Shown: piece after piece, positions 17,261-27,345 of the stretch | How the letters are laid out: each line of letters starts with the position of its first letter | How positions within the stretch are numbered: position 1 is the first letter of the stretch | Assembly (NCBI RefSeq): GCF_037969765.1 | Contig: NZ_CP150207.1 | Coordinates: forward strand, 3,651,001 to 3,715,000 | Length of the DNA stretch: 64,000 nt | Direction: 5' to 3' | Origin: Paenibacillus sp. FSL W8-0186 | Lineage (GTDB): Bacteria > Bacillota > Bacilli > Paenibacillales > Paenibacillaceae | Notes under the pieces: generated by a model | Told to the model about the DNA's origin: nothing | Databases searched by the model: none | What the model saw: only the letters and a program-made list of their open reading frames with translations | Position numbers and translations under genes: made by a program

Positions 17261-18541
17261 TTAGGCCAGATCCAGCTGCTTGAGTACAGGAGCATCACGT
17301 CTCACGACGCCTCCAAGCCGCTGAAACATCATTTCTATCCGATCATAACCACGGTCAATGTGATATACTCGCTCAACGATCGTCTTGCCTTGCGCGGCTA
17401 ATCCAGCAATCACGAGTGCGGCACCGGCTCTCAAATCCGTCGCCTCCACGGTAGCGCCATACAGTCTAGGCACCCCGCGAATAATCGCTGCGTTCATATC
17501 AACGGAAATATCCGCACCCATCCGCACTAATTCATCAACATGCTTGAATCGACCTTCAAACACCGTTTCCTTCATTAAGCTAACCCCGTCAGCTAAAGAT
17601 AGAAGCACCATAACCTGGGACTGTAAATCTGTAGGAAAAGAAGGATAAGGTGAAGTAATGATACGTTCTACCGCTTTAAGGCGGCCTATGCTGCTTACCG
17701 TTATTATATCATTGTAGGTGCTTATTTGAACACCTGCCCGGCGCAGCACATGAAGCAGAGAGACCAGATGGGAAGGATTGCAGTGCGTCAGGGTGACCGT
17801 TCCTCTTGTGGCTGCTGCGGCAATGAGCGCTGTGCCCGCCACGATCCGATCGGGAATGATCTCGTAATCGCACGGGCTGAGCCGCTTTACCCCCTGGATC
17901 GTAATCGTGTCGGTACCGGCCCCCATGATGCTCGCGCCCATGCGATTAAGAAAATTTTGCAGGTCCTGGATTTCGGGCTCCCGTGCCGCATTCGTAATTA
18001 CGGTAGTTCCTTCAGCCAGCGCCGCAGCCATCATAATGTTCTCCGTAGCGCCGACGCTCGGAAAATCAAGATGAATGTCACTGCCCACAAGTTTGCTCGC
18101 CCTGCACCAAATCTGATGATCATTCTCCTCGATTACGGCTCCAAGAGCCTGTAATCCCCGTAAATGCAGGTCGATTTTCCGTTCGCCGATCGCGCATCCG
18201 CCGGGCTGATATATGCATACTTCCTTGAACCTTGCCAGCAGCGGCCCCATCAAAAAAATAGAAGAGCGCATCTGCTTCATCAAATCCTCAGGCACATGGC
18301 TGGAATCCGCTCCGCTGGCATCGACCATGACGGTGTCGTCCTTATGAACCGTTTTACAGCCTAATCGGCTCAAAATGCCAAGCATAACATCAATATCGAG
18401 CAAACGAGGAACATTTCGAAGTTGCACCGCCCCCTCAGACAGCAAGCTGGCAGCCAAGATAGGCAGTGCGGCATTTTTCGCTCCATGGATTTGAATGGTT
18501 CCTGATAGGGGTCGCCCGCCTTCAATCACCAATTTGTCCAA
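17261..18541 (-). CDS. murA: UDP-N-acetylglucosamine 1-carboxyvinyltransferase MurA
   Basis: First committed step of peptidoglycan synthesis: transfers enolpyruvate from PEP to UDP-GlcNAc in the cytosol. The 426-residue enzyme has the loop Cys116 (GGCAIGERKIDLHL), the residue fosfomycin alkylates, KNAALP near residue 22 and PDRIVAGT. The start is a TTG at 18541 with CGGAGGTG 5-6 nt upstream; an ATG 63 nt earlier lies upstream of that site and inside murB. It lies between murB and ftsQ. Many Firmicutes have two murA copies; I can see only this one here. Confidence 0.96.
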   Translation of the reverse strand: MDKLVIEGGRPLSGTIQIHGAKNAALPILAASLLSEGAVQLRNVPRLLDIDVMLGILSRLGCKTVHKDDTVMVDASGADSSHVPEDLMKQMRSSIFLMGPLLARFKEVCIYQPGGCAIGERKIDLHLRGLQALGAVIEENDHQIWCRASKLVGSDIHLDFPSVGATENIMMAAALAEGTTVITNAAREPEIQDLQNFLNRMGASIMGAGTDTITIQGVKRLSPCDYEIIPDRIVAGTALIAAAATRGTVTLTHCNPSHLVSLLHVLRRAGVQISTYNDIITVSSIGRLKAVERIITSPYPSFPTDLQSQVMVLLSLADGVSLMKETVFEGRFKHVDELVRMGADISVDMNAAIIRGVPRLYGATVEATDLRAGAALVIAGLAAQGKTIVERVYHIDRGYDRIEMMFQRLGGVVRRDAPVLKQLDLA

Positions 18542-18557
18542 TGTATCACCTCCGAGT

Positions 18558-19463
18558 TTACCGTTCACCCACGAAGTAAACCTCCGGCACCAAAGCGATA
18601 TCATATTTTGAGGCTATGGTATCCTTGATTAGCTCCATGAGCGCGAGAACGTCCTCTGCTGTCGCTTGCCCCGTATTGACAATGAAATTGGCATGCAGCT
18701 CGGATATTTGCGCTCCGCCTATACTCCTCCCCTTAAGTCCTGCCGCTTCGATCAACCTTGCCGCATGATCCTGTGGCGGATTACGGAATACGCTGCCCGC
18801 GCAGGGCTGCTGCAACGGCTGAGTCTTGCGGCGGCGATCCTTATAGGTAGCCATGGCAGCCGCGATCTCCAAACGATCCCCTTCCTTCAGGGTGAAGATG
18901 GCATTGGCCACTACTCCGCGGCTTCCATGCAAGATGGAATGGCGGTACGAGAAATCCATATCCTGCGCATTGTAAGTTACCAACTCACCCGTCTCCAGAA
19001 CAATTTCAGCGGATTTAAATATGCGTGACACATCAGACCCGTGAGCGCCAGCGTTCATATATACGGCTCCACCGACGGTTCCTGGAATCCCCCCAGCAAA
19101 TTCCAGACCGGTCATGCCTTCCTTCCCCGCCATAATGCTCAATCTCACGAACGAGGCGCCTCCCCCCGCTTCGGCCTCGGTTCCCCGAAATTGGATCTGC
19201 TCCATTTCCCTGCCCAGCTTAATTACCGCACCGCGAATGCCCTTATCGGATACAAGCATGTTGGAGCCCTTGCCTACCATTAACCAAGGAATTTGCTCTT
19301 CATGAAGCTGGCGAATCAAATTTGCCAGCTGCCGCTTGTTCTCTGGGATGATTAGAGCGTCGGCCGGCCCTCCTATTTTCCATGTCGTATACTTCGACAT
19401 CGGCTCGTTTGGCAAGACCTTGCCCACTTCCTGCTCTGACAATTTCGATATCCATTGCTGCAT
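18558..19463 (-). CDS. murB: UDP-N-acetylenolpyruvoylglucosamine reductase MurB
   Basis: FAD enzyme that reduces the MurA product to UDP-MurNAc using NADPH. The 301-residue protein has the FAD-binding motif GKGSNMLVSDKGIRG and GGASFVRLS, and the catalytic Ser is in GSVFRNP. It ends with a C-terminal domain typical of the type IIb enzymes. A strong AAGGAGGG lies upstream of the ATG. Between it and murG is a 218-nt gap with a candidate promoter, so murB-murA-ftsQ may be partly independent of the rest. Confidence 0.96.
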   Translation of the reverse strand: MQQWISKLSEQEVGKVLPNEPMSKYTTWKIGGPADALIIPENKRQLANLIRQLHEEQIPWLMVGKGSNMLVSDKGIRGAVIKLGREMEQIQFRGTEAEAGGGASFVRLSIMAGKEGMTGLEFAGGIPGTVGGAVYMNAGAHGSDVSRIFKSAEIVLETGELVTYNAQDMDFSYRHSILHGSRGVVANAIFTLKEGDRLEIAAAMATYKDRRRKTQPLQQPCAGSVFRNPPQDHAARLIEAAGLKGRSIGGAQISELHANFIVNTGQATAEDVLALMELIKDTIASKYDIALVPEVYFVGER

Positions 19464-19630
19464 CTGAAAATCCCTCCTTGACTAACATGCCGAATCCCGT
19501 CCGGTAGTCAGGCCGTCCGATGATCGGTTCTATCCGTATATTTCCACCGGCTGCATGGGTTCGCGGAGACGACGCAGGAAGACGTCTTTCCTTCTGGTCC
19601 CCGCATGGATTGTCACGATTTATATGGTAT

Positions 19631-19660
19631 ATTATGCCCTCTGAAGTAAGAGTGTGACAA
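19631..19660 (-). promoter_or_regulatory. Candidate sigma-A promoter of murB
   Basis: TTGTCA (19655-19660) and CATAAT (19631-19636) are 18 bp apart on the minus strand in the murG-murB gap. The gap shows no other gene. Confidence 0.4.
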
Positions 19661-19681
19661 AGGCCCAGCACCGGCAGTACT

Positions 19682-20800
19682 CTATCGTTTTCCTTGACTT
19701 CGAACAAGCCGCCGCATTTCCTCCACGATCAAATGAGCCGATTCCGGCTTGCCGAGCTTCCTTGCTGCTGCTGACATTTTTCCGTGAAGGGAAGCTTCCG
19801 TCATAATTCGTTCAATCGCCGCAAACAATTTGCCGCCGTTTAATTGGGGCTCGAGGATCACCTCGGCTGCTCCCGATGTCTCCAGCGATCTCGCATTTTT
19901 CTCCTGATGATTGTTCGTGACGTTCGGCGACGGAATCAGGATAGACGGGATGCCCAGGGCGGTAATCTCAGCCAGGAAGGACGCTCCGGCCCGGTTCACA
20001 ATCAACGAGGTACATGCCAGCACCTCCGGCATATTGTGCACGTAAGGCAGCACCCGCAAGTTCCCCGGAATCTCGCCTAGTTTGGCAGCGATTGCCGACT
20101 TTGTAGTTTCATAGTAGCTTTCGCCGGTAACATAAATAAAAGAAATATGCCCCAGCTGAGAGACGGAAGACGCCATATCGATCATCGCTTCGTTGATCGC
20201 TTTTGCCCCGCGGCTTCCCCCGACAACGAGAACGATCGGGCTGTTCGGCGGAAGCCCCAGCGAAGCATATCCCTTGGTTTTATCCGCTTCAAAAACAGTC
20301 GTGGCCCGAGGATTCCCGGTATACAGAATTTTCTTCGCCGCCGGAAAGGCAGCACCCGATCCTTCGAAGCTGACTGCTACCGTGGATACGTATTTGCTCA
20401 AAAAACGATTCGTCAGTCCGGGTACCGCATTCTGTTCATGGATAATGCTCGGAATGCCGAGCTTCGCCGCTGCATAGACGACGGGACCACAGACGTATCC
20501 TCCCGTTCCAATCACCACATCCGGCTTGAACTCTCTCAGAAGCCGTTTGGAAGTACGCACGCCCTTCACGAAACGAACAATCGTTTTAACGTTATCAAAC
20601 GACAATTTCCGGCGAAAGCCGGTAATATTAATAGCTTTGAATGGTATGTTCTCTTTGGGCACCAGAGAGCTCTCAAGCCCCCGTTCGCCGCCAATATATA
20701 GAAATTCGGAATCAGGGTATTCCGCACCGCATTGTTTTGCGATCGCCAGAGCGGGATAAATATGTCCCCCCGTTCCGCCGCCGCTTAGCACGACGCGCAT
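19682..20800 (-). CDS. murG: Lipid II synthase MurG
   Basis: Glycosyltransferase on the inner membrane face that adds GlcNAc to lipid I. The 372-residue GT-B protein opens with the GGGTGGHIYPALAIA loop (residues 7-21) and has IHEQNAVPGLTNR, GGSRGAKAINEA and the C-terminal donor site with VNRAGASFLAEI. It lies 6 nt after spoVE, as in B. subtilis (spoVE-murG-murB). Confidence 0.97.
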   Translation of the reverse strand: MRVVLSGGGTGGHIYPALAIAKQCGAEYPDSEFLYIGGERGLESSLVPKENIPFKAINITGFRRKLSFDNVKTIVRFVKGVRTSKRLLREFKPDVVIGTGGYVCGPVVYAAAKLGIPSIIHEQNAVPGLTNRFLSKYVSTVAVSFEGSGAAFPAAKKILYTGNPRATTVFEADKTKGYASLGLPPNSPIVLVVGGSRGAKAINEAMIDMASSVSQLGHISFIYVTGESYYETTKSAIAAKLGEIPGNLRVLPYVHNMPEVLACTSLIVNRAGASFLAEITALGIPSILIPSPNVTNNHQEKNARSLETSGAAEVILEPQLNGGKLFAAIERIMTEASLHGKMSAAARKLGKPESAHLIVEEMRRLVRSQGKR

Positions 20801-20806
20801 ACTTGT

Positions 20807-21916
20807 TCACCTCGCATAACGGGATAAATTCAATAGAATACCAAGCGCCGTCAGCATCAGCGTAAGCGATGAGCCTCCGTAGCTGATCAGCGGCAGGGTG
20901 ATGCCAGTGACAGGCATGAGACCGATGACGACGCCGATATTGATAACAACCTGTACAGCTACCATACCGACAATTCCGACGGCAAGCAAGCTCCCGAAGC
21001 TGTCTTCCACTGTCATCGCCACTCTCATGCCCCTCCACACTAAGATGAGAAACAGTAATAGAACTAGTAATCCGCCGATAAAACCAAGCTCCTCAGCCAA
21101 AATTGAGAAAATGAAATCCGTCTGCGGTTCAGGAACATAGCTGTATTTCTGGCGGCTCATCCCCAGCCCCAGACCTGCCAGTCCACCTGGACCGATCGCA
21201 TACAGCGATTGAATGATTTGATATCCGGCGCCAAGCGGATCAGACCAAGGATCGAGAAAGGCGGTAATCCGCTGCAAACGATACGGCGCAGCCAAGATGA
21301 GCCCGACGAAGCCGACTGCTCCGATCGCAGCCAGCCCGGCCAAATGCCTGATTCTTGCTCCGGCGGTAAAAACGATCAGCAAGGATGCGCCCATCATGAC
21401 CGTGCCGGTTCCTAAATCCGGCTGCAGCATGATGAGGCCAAACGCTAGTCCCATGATGCCCAGAGGCGGCAGCAGCCCTTTTGTAAATATCGTAATCTTG
21501 TAATCTTCCTTGCTTAACCAGTAGGAAAGGAACAAAATCATTCCAAGCTTCATGAACTCAGAAGGCTGAATCCCAAAGGAGCTGATGCCAAGCCAGCTTC
21601 GCGCACCGCCCCGGACAACGCCTATGCCGGGAATAAGCACAATAACGAGCAGGACAAAGCAGACTAGCAGACCCAGCTTGGCATATTTCCGCAGATGGCG
21701 AAAATCGAAATTCATCATGAAGAACATAGCCACAAGGCCTAGCACAGCAAACAACAGCTGTCGTTTGACGAAATAAAAAGAATCTCCGTAATCATGGAAA
21801 GCGAGTACAGAGCCCGCACTGTATACCATTACAATTCCGATAGCCAACAGTCCCAATATGCTGGACAGCAGCCAAAAATCCGGCGCCATGCGATTTTTGC
21901 CCATCGTGGAAGCCAC
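20807..21916 (-). CDS. spoVE: SpoVE/FtsW-type SEDS glycosyltransferase
   Basis: SEDS-family membrane peptidoglycan polymerase. The 369-residue protein has about ten transmembrane segments, the extracellular VRGGARSWLGISSFGIQPSE loop and the PVTGITLPLISYGGSS ending. Position between murD and murG is that of spoVE in B. subtilis, where it works with SpoVD in the spore cortex. Since no ftsW is next to typA/yla genes in the part visible here, it could also serve vegetative division; sequence alone does not decide. Confidence 0.9.
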   Translation of the reverse strand: MASTMGKNRMAPDFWLLSSILGLLAIGIVMVYSAGSVLAFHDYGDSFYFVKRQLLFAVLGLVAMFFMMNFDFRHLRKYAKLGLLVCFVLLVIVLIPGIGVVRGGARSWLGISSFGIQPSEFMKLGMILFLSYWLSKEDYKITIFTKGLLPPLGIMGLAFGLIMLQPDLGTGTVMMGASLLIVFTAGARIRHLAGLAAIGAVGFVGLILAAPYRLQRITAFLDPWSDPLGAGYQIIQSLYAIGPGGLAGLGLGMSRQKYSYVPEPQTDFIFSILAEELGFIGGLLVLLLFLILVWRGMRVAMTVEDSFGSLLAVGIVGMVAVQVVINIGVVIGLMPVTGITLPLISYGGSSLTLMLTALGILLNLSRYAR

Positions 21917-21953
21917 CTCTTAACCAAAAGTAGGGGCTTTTCCACCCCCCTAC

Positions 21954-23381
21954 TTAAAGGGTATGCACTGCCTCTTTAAAAATGCGTCCCCGCTCCTCGT
22001 AAGAAGCAAACATGTCCCAACTGGCGCAAGCAGGCGACAGCAGGACGATATCCCCCGGCTTCGCCAGACCGGCAGCCTGGAGGGTCGCGGTACGCAGCGT
22101 CTCGGCAGCACTGTCTCCAGTATCGACAAGCAAAGCGTCCGATAATCCAGCCAGCTCGGCGACGCGGGCTATTTTCTCCCTCGTCTCTCCCAGCGCCACA
22201 ACAGCTTTAACCTTGTCCCGAAATACGGGAACCAGCTCCATGTAATCGGAGCCGCGGTCCAGCCCTCCAGCGATGAGCACAATCGGCGCCTCCAGCGCCT
22301 CGATAGCCATCGTCGTCGCCTTGGAGTTCGTCGCTTTCGAGTTGTTATAGTAAGTCACACCCTCTTTAACGGCAACGTACTCCAGCCGGTGCTCCACGCC
22401 ACGGAATGCGCACAGCGGCTCAACAAGCTGCTCAGGGCTTGCTCCTGCTGCAAGGCATGCGGCAATCGCAGCCAGAGCATTCTCTGTGTTGAAGCGTCCC
22501 GGCAAGCCGATCTCGTCCACTCGAATAATCTCCATGACCGCACCCTCTGCATTCCTGTAAACGACCGTTCTTGGCTGGGAGTCCGAATTTTGCGGCAAAT
22601 ACGGAGGTTCGACATAAATTCCCTCGGCCTTTAGCCGCTCCGTCATCGAAAACGGAAAAAGCTTCGCCCGGATATAAGGGACTAGCTCCCGGCAGACTGG
22701 ATCATCCCAATTGATTACGGCGGTGTCCGCTTCCGTCTGATTGGCGAACAGCTTCGCTTTCGAGGACACATAGTCCTCCATCGTTCCGTGATAGTCCAAA
22801 TGGGTCTCGGCGACATTAAGCAGCACCCCAATTGCAGGGCGAAACTGCTGCGTCCCTTTAAGCTGGAAGCTGCTCAGTTCTACAACCATCCAGTTGTCCG
22901 CGCGGGCTGCCTCGGCTGCTTCGCAGAGGGGCGTTCCGATGTTGCCGGCGACGATCGGATTAAGGCCCGCGTTCTGCAGCATGCTGCCAATCCAGGTCGT
23001 CGTCGTCGTCTTGCCGTTTGAGCCCGTTATGCCGATCATTGGCGCAGCGCATAAGCGATAGGCAACTTCGACTTCGGTCACGACATCAATCCCCAGCTCA
23101 AGCGCTTTAACGACAGGCGGCGCACTGTAAGGAATGCCTGGATTTTTTACGACCAGCTCGATTCCCTGATGTATCAGATCGTCCGGGTGCCCCCCGCATA
23201 GAACAGAAATTCCCAAAGCCTCTAATTCAGAAGCTTCGGGACATTGGTCTCTGTCCTTTTTATCGTTAACGGTTACGATCGTCCCTTGGCGATGCAGGGT
23301 TTTGGCAACTTGAACACCGCTTCTTGCCAGGCCCAGGACGACAACCTGCCGTCCCCGGTATTGTTCTGGATGCTTCATCAT
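21954..23381 (-). CDS. murD: UDP-MurNAc-L-Ala:D-Glu ligase MurD
   Basis: Adds D-glutamate to UDP-MurNAc-L-alanine using ATP, in the cytosol. The 475-residue Mur ligase has a Rossmann-like N-domain (VVVLGLARSGVQVAKTL), the P-loop GITGSNGKTTTTTW near residue 118, and the NNSKATN/LIAGGLDRGSDY regions. It starts 2 nt after mraY ends. Length fits the family. Confidence 0.97.
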   Translation of the reverse strand: MMKHPEQYRGRQVVVLGLARSGVQVAKTLHRQGTIVTVNDKKDRDQCPEASELEALGISVLCGGHPDDLIHQGIELVVKNPGIPYSAPPVVKALELGIDVVTEVEVAYRLCAAPMIGITGSNGKTTTTTWIGSMLQNAGLNPIVAGNIGTPLCEAAEAARADNWMVVELSSFQLKGTQQFRPAIGVLLNVAETHLDYHGTMEDYVSSKAKLFANQTEADTAVINWDDPVCRELVPYIRAKLFPFSMTERLKAEGIYVEPPYLPQNSDSQPRTVVYRNAEGAVMEIIRVDEIGLPGRFNTENALAAIAACLAAGASPEQLVEPLCAFRGVEHRLEYVAVKEGVTYYNNSKATNSKATTMAIEALEAPIVLIAGGLDRGSDYMELVPVFRDKVKAVVALGETREKIARVAELAGLSDALLVDTGDSAAETLRTATLQAAGLAKPGDIVLLSPACASWDMFASYEERGRIFKEAVHTL

Positions 23382-23382
23382 A

Positions 23383-24348
23383 TTACAACCCCTTGTTTAA
23401 ATAAAGTCCAACCCCGGCCAGCAGCAAGCCAACGGCCCAAAAAGTAACGACGACCCGCCATTCCGACCAGCCCGACAGTTCGAAATGGTGGTGAATCGGA
23501 CTCATCTTGAATATTCGTTTGCCGCGAGTCTTGAAAGAAATAACCTGCAGTACGACGGACAGCATTTCAATGACGAAAACCCCGCCAATTACAAGAAACA
23601 AAAGCTCGCTCTTCGTAATAATGGCAATGGCTGCAATCGCGCCTCCGATGCCAAGCGATCCGGTATCTCCCATGAACACTTTTGCCGGATGGGCATTGAA
23701 CACGAGAAAACCCAGCACCGCACCGATCATTGCTGCCGCACAAACCGCAGCCGGTATCGACGTAGCCTGCATCGCGATGACGGCATATGCCCCGAGAGCG
23801 ATGGCGCTCACGCCGGACAGCAATCCATCCAGTCCGTCAGTAAAATTCACCGCATTACTGATAGCAAGCATCATGAGGATAATAAATGGATAGTAGAACC
23901 ACGCCCCCCAGTCAAAGGCTATCGACGTCCCCGGAATGCCCAGCGCGGTGCTGTGTCCTTCGGAAATCAGCAGGGCGCAGACGATGCCGGCGAACAGCAG
24001 CTGTCCGAACAATTTCTGTCTGGGTGTCAGTCCCAAAGAACGTTTAAATACGATCTTGATATAGTCGTCCAGAAAACCGACTAGTCCGAAGCCAAGCGTC
24101 GCCACGAGCAGCACATAAAAATCCGTATTGATCACCGAGAATTTCAGAAATGCCAGCGTGAAGGCCAATATAATGACGATACCGCCCATCGTTGGCGTCC
24201 CTGCCTTCTTCTGGTGGCTCTGCGGTCCTTCGTTTCGAATCTGCTGTCCGAACTTCATCCGCCGCAAAATCGGAATAAGAAGCGGAGCCGAAATGACGGC
24301 CAGTATAAAGGATACTCCTATCGTTAACAATATAAGTCCAAAATCCAT
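23383..24348 (-). CDS. mraY: Phospho-MurNAc-pentapeptide transferase MraY
   Basis: Transfers phospho-MurNAc-pentapeptide to undecaprenyl phosphate, making lipid I. The 321-residue integral membrane protein has ten predicted segments and the PNPT-family motifs: [23 protein letters not shown] with the catalytic Asp pair, NFTDGLDGL and a final [14 protein letters not shown]. It lies between murF and murD as in many dcw clusters. Confidence 0.98.
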   Translation of the reverse strand: MDFGLILLTIGVSFILAVISAPLLIPILRRMKFGQQIRNEGPQSHQKKAGTPTMGGIVIILAFTLAFLKFSVINTDFYVLLVATLGFGLVGFLDDYIKIVFKRSLGLTPRQKLFGQLLFAGIVCALLISEGHSTALGIPGTSIAFDWGAWFYYPFIILMMLAISNAVNFTDGLDGLLSGVSAIALGAYAVIAMQATSIPAAVCAAAMIGAVLGFLVFNAHPAKVFMGDTGSLGIGGAIAAIAIITKSELLFLVIGGVFVIEMLSVVLQVISFKTRGKRIFKMSPIHHHFELSGWSEWRVVVTFWAVGLLLAGVGLYLNKGL

Positions 24349-24374
24349 GGGATCACCCCCTTATTAGCCGGTAT

Positions 24375-25775
24375 TTATTGAGGAAGCTCGCTATTTTTGA
24401 CGGCCTCCACGACTTCTTCAAGCTTCATGCCCCGAGACGCCTTGACGAGCACGATATCCTCAGGATGCAGGATCGCCAGAAGCCCTTCTATAAGTTCAAC
24501 TTTATCAGTATATGCGTGAATGCTCCTTTGGTCCAATTGCCCTGCGGCGCCTGCCGCGATCTTCGCGCCTAGAATTCCATAAGTGAACAGCTGGTCCACT
24601 TTACCGCCTTTCATAAAGGCACCGACCTCCCGGTGCAAAGCGTCCTCGGCGTCCCCAAGCTCCAGCATATCGCCCAAAACAGCAATTTTGCGTCTATACC
24701 CCTTCATGTTCTCAAGCACGCCGATCGCCGCCTTCATGGCCGTGGGACTTGCGTTATACGCGTCGTTCAATATCGTGATACCACTGCGCCCCTTCACGAT
24801 CTCGATCCGCATGCCCGTCAGCTTGATTTGGGTCAGCCCTTCCTTGATCGCGGCCTCTGTAACCTCGAAATATCGGGCGACAGCGATGGCCGCAAGACAA
24901 TTGACGACGTTGTGCTGGCCGAGCAGCGGCAAATGAAGCGGTTCGTTGCTTCCGGCGCTGGACGTGAACACCGTCCCGTCATCCAGGAACATCAAGCCGA
25001 CAGGATAATCATCATTATGCGGCAGCAGACCGAAGGTTACCGTATCGAAATGATCCGGTTTGAGCGTCGCCGGTTCCGACAGAACCTCTTGAATCAGCGG
25101 CTCGTCACCGTCATAGACGAACGTTCCCCCGGGCCTGAGCCCTGCCAATATTTCCAGTTTGGCCCGGGCAATTTCCAGCCTGGACCCCAGCTGCAGCAAA
25201 TGCGCTTCACCAATATTGGTGATGACCGCTACTTCCGGCTCGGCCAGCTTGGAGAGCAGCTCGATTTCATGGCGCCCGCTCATCCCCATCTCCAGAACGG
25301 CAATTTCCGTATCTTCCGGCATGGCAAGGATCGTTAACGGCAGGCCGATATGATTGTTGAAGTTCCCTTGCGTTTTATGCACTTTGTACGTCGTAGACAG
25401 CAAAGAGAAAACGATATCCTTAGTCGTCGTCTTGCCGTTGCTTCCGGTAATTCCAACTACCCTGGCTTTGCTCTGCTTGAGGTAGTTTTGCGCCAGCCGC
25501 TGAAGAGCCGCCAGAGTATCATCTACGATCACAGCCGGCCCAGGAGGCGAGCCTTTGGCTTTGTCCCATAATATAGCCGCTGCACCTGCTGCGAGGCAAT
25601 CTCCGGCAAAATCATGGCCGTCAAATTTCTCGCCCACCAGCGGTATGAACAGACAACCCTCTATAATACTGCGAGAGTCTGTCGTTATCCCTTGTATCAT
25701 TAATTCGGCATCCTCCAGGCTGCGGAGTTCACCGCCGCACATCGCCGCTACTTCTCTCAATGTTCTCTTGATCAC
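24375..25775 (-). CDS. murF: UDP-MurNAc-tripeptide D-Ala-D-Ala ligase MurF
   Basis: Completes the UDP-MurNAc-pentapeptide by adding D-alanyl-D-alanine. The 466-residue protein has the P-loop GITGSNGKTTTKDIV (about residue 112), NFNNHIGLP, and NDAYNASPTAM in the central domain. The start overlaps the murE stop by four bases. In B. subtilis murF lies elsewhere with ddl; here it stays within dcw between murE and mraY, as in E. coli. Confidence 0.96.
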   Translation of the reverse strand: MIKRTLREVAAMCGGELRSLEDAELMIQGITTDSRSIIEGCLFIPLVGEKFDGHDFAGDCLAAGAAAILWDKAKGSPPGPAVIVDDTLAALQRLAQNYLKQSKARVVGITGSNGKTTTKDIVFSLLSTTYKVHKTQGNFNNHIGLPLTILAMPEDTEIAVLEMGMSGRHEIELLSKLAEPEVAVITNIGEAHLLQLGSRLEIARAKLEILAGLRPGGTFVYDGDEPLIQEVLSEPATLKPDHFDTVTFGLLPHNDDYPVGLMFLDDGTVFTSSAGSNEPLHLPLLGQHNVVNCLAAIAVARYFEVTEAAIKEGLTQIKLTGMRIEIVKGRSGITILNDAYNASPTAMKAAIGVLENMKGYRRKIAVLGDMLELGDAEDALHREVGAFMKGGKVDQLFTYGILGAKIAAGAAGQLDQRSIHAYTDKVELIEGLLAILHPEDIVLVKASRGMKLEEVVEAVKNSELPQ

Positions 25776-27262
25776 TTGTTTAAGCCCCTTATCGCTTCTT
25801 TGGCAACGATCCGATCGTCGAAGTCATGCACTTCCGTGCCGATCAGTTGATAGGTCTCATGACCTTTCCCCGCAATCAATACTACATCTTCATTGCTTGC
25901 CATTTCAATAGCCTTCCGGATCGCCTCCCGCCGGTCGACAACCAGCTCATAGCGCTTCTGGTCGACACCGTCCTCCACAAGCCCGAACGCAATGTCATTC
26001 AAGATCGCCACAGGATCCTCCGTACGCGGATTATCAGATGTAACGATGACATGCTGCGCATATCGGGCAGCTATTTTCCCCATGACGGGCCGTTTCGTCC
26101 GGTCGCGGTCCCCGCCGCAGCCAAATACGCAGATAACCCGTCCTTGGGCAAACTCCCCTACCGTGCGCAGCACGTTTTCGAGCCCGTCGGGCGTATGGGC
26201 ATAATCGACAATGACCGCAAACGGCTGCCCTTCATCCACAGCCTCAACCCGGCCGTCCACCCCTTTTACAGCCTCCAGGCTCTCTTTGATACGATTCAGC
26301 GGAACACCCTCAAGCAAAGCAGCGGCTATCGCTGCCAGAGCATTGTACACATTAAATTTGCCCACCATCCGAAGCGTAATATCGGTGCTGCCCTGAAACG
26401 TATCAACATGGAATGTAGTCCCCCGAGCCGTAATGGCGATGTCCGATGCCCGGATATCGGCCGCATGCTCAACGCCGTAAGTAATGACCTCGGCCGCCGT
26501 TTGCTGTGCGAAATAAACGGAAGCCGGGTCGTCTGCATTTATCACAGCATAGCTGCGCAGATCAGGATCTTCCTCATAGATATTTCCAAGCCGTGAGAAG
26601 AACAGTCCTTTGGCGGCGCGATATTCTTCCATCGTATGATGGTAATCCAAATGATCCTGCGTCAAATTCGTAAATATGGCGGTACGGAAACGCGTGCCTT
26701 TGACCCTTCCCTGTTCAAGCGCATGTGAGGATACCTCCATAACGCAATAATCTACATCGCTTTGCACCATTTCAGCTAAATAACGCTGCAGATCCAATGA
26801 CTCCGGCGTCGTTCCCGGCATCGGGAAGGTTTGCCCCCCGTATTTCCGTTCAATCGTGCCAATCAGCCCCGTATTGCTGCCCTGATCCGCAAGAATACGT
26901 TCAATGAGATAAGTCGTTGTCGTCTTACCGTTCGTCCCGGTCACACCGATAACTTTTAGGCGCGAGCTCGGCGTCCGGTAGAATACATTGCTTAATATCG
27001 CCATCGCCAGTCTGCTGTCCTTCACCTGCAGCTGAGGCAGATCGACATGCTCCAAATACCGCTCTACAACCAGCGCAACAGCTCCCCGCCGAGCGGCTTC
27101 CGGGGCAAAATCATGCCCATCCACCGTATGACCCGGCAGGCAGACGAACAGGTCGCCAGCGTTCACTTGCCGGGAATCGATGGCGATACCCGCGCACGCC
27201 GTCTCTTTATTACCATGTATTCTCGATGCTATTAAATATGTAGCCAGCTCTGTCAGCAGCAT
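25772..27262 (-). CDS. murE: UDP-MurNAc-dipeptide meso-DAP ligase MurE
   Basis: Adds the third stem-peptide residue. The 496-residue Mur ligase has the P-loop VTGTNGKTTTTYL (about residue 113), TTPESLDLQRYL, and the DNPRTEDP motif in the C-terminal domain. DNPR is the family signature for meso-diaminopimelate rather than L-lysine, so the peptidoglycan is predicted to be of the mDAP type. The ATG at 27262 has GGAGGGG 6 nt upstream. It overlaps murF by four bases. Confidence 0.97.
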   Translation of the reverse strand: MLLTELATYLIASRIHGNKETACAGIAIDSRQVNAGDLFVCLPGHTVDGHDFAPEAARRGAVALVVERYLEHVDLPQLQVKDSRLAMAILSNVFYRTPSSRLKVIGVTGTNGKTTTTYLIERILADQGSNTGLIGTIERKYGGQTFPMPGTTPESLDLQRYLAEMVQSDVDYCVMEVSSHALEQGRVKGTRFRTAIFTNLTQDHLDYHHTMEEYRAAKGLFFSRLGNIYEEDPDLRSYAVINADDPASVYFAQQTAAEVITYGVEHAADIRASDIAITARGTTFHVDTFQGSTDITLRMVGKFNVYNALAAIAAALLEGVPLNRIKESLEAVKGVDGRVEAVDEGQPFAVIVDYAHTPDGLENVLRTVGEFAQGRVICVFGCGGDRDRTKRPVMGKIAARYAQHVIVTSDNPRTEDPVAILNDIAFGLVEDGVDQKRYELVVDRREAIRKAIEMASNEDVVLIAGKGHETYQLIGTEVHDFDDRIVAKEAIRGLNK

Positions 27263-27345
27263 GTAAGACCCCTCCGTCAAATTGTTGCGTTCCTTTTCAA
27301 TGCACTCACTTATATTATCACCAAGAGCATGGTTTTTCAGGAATA

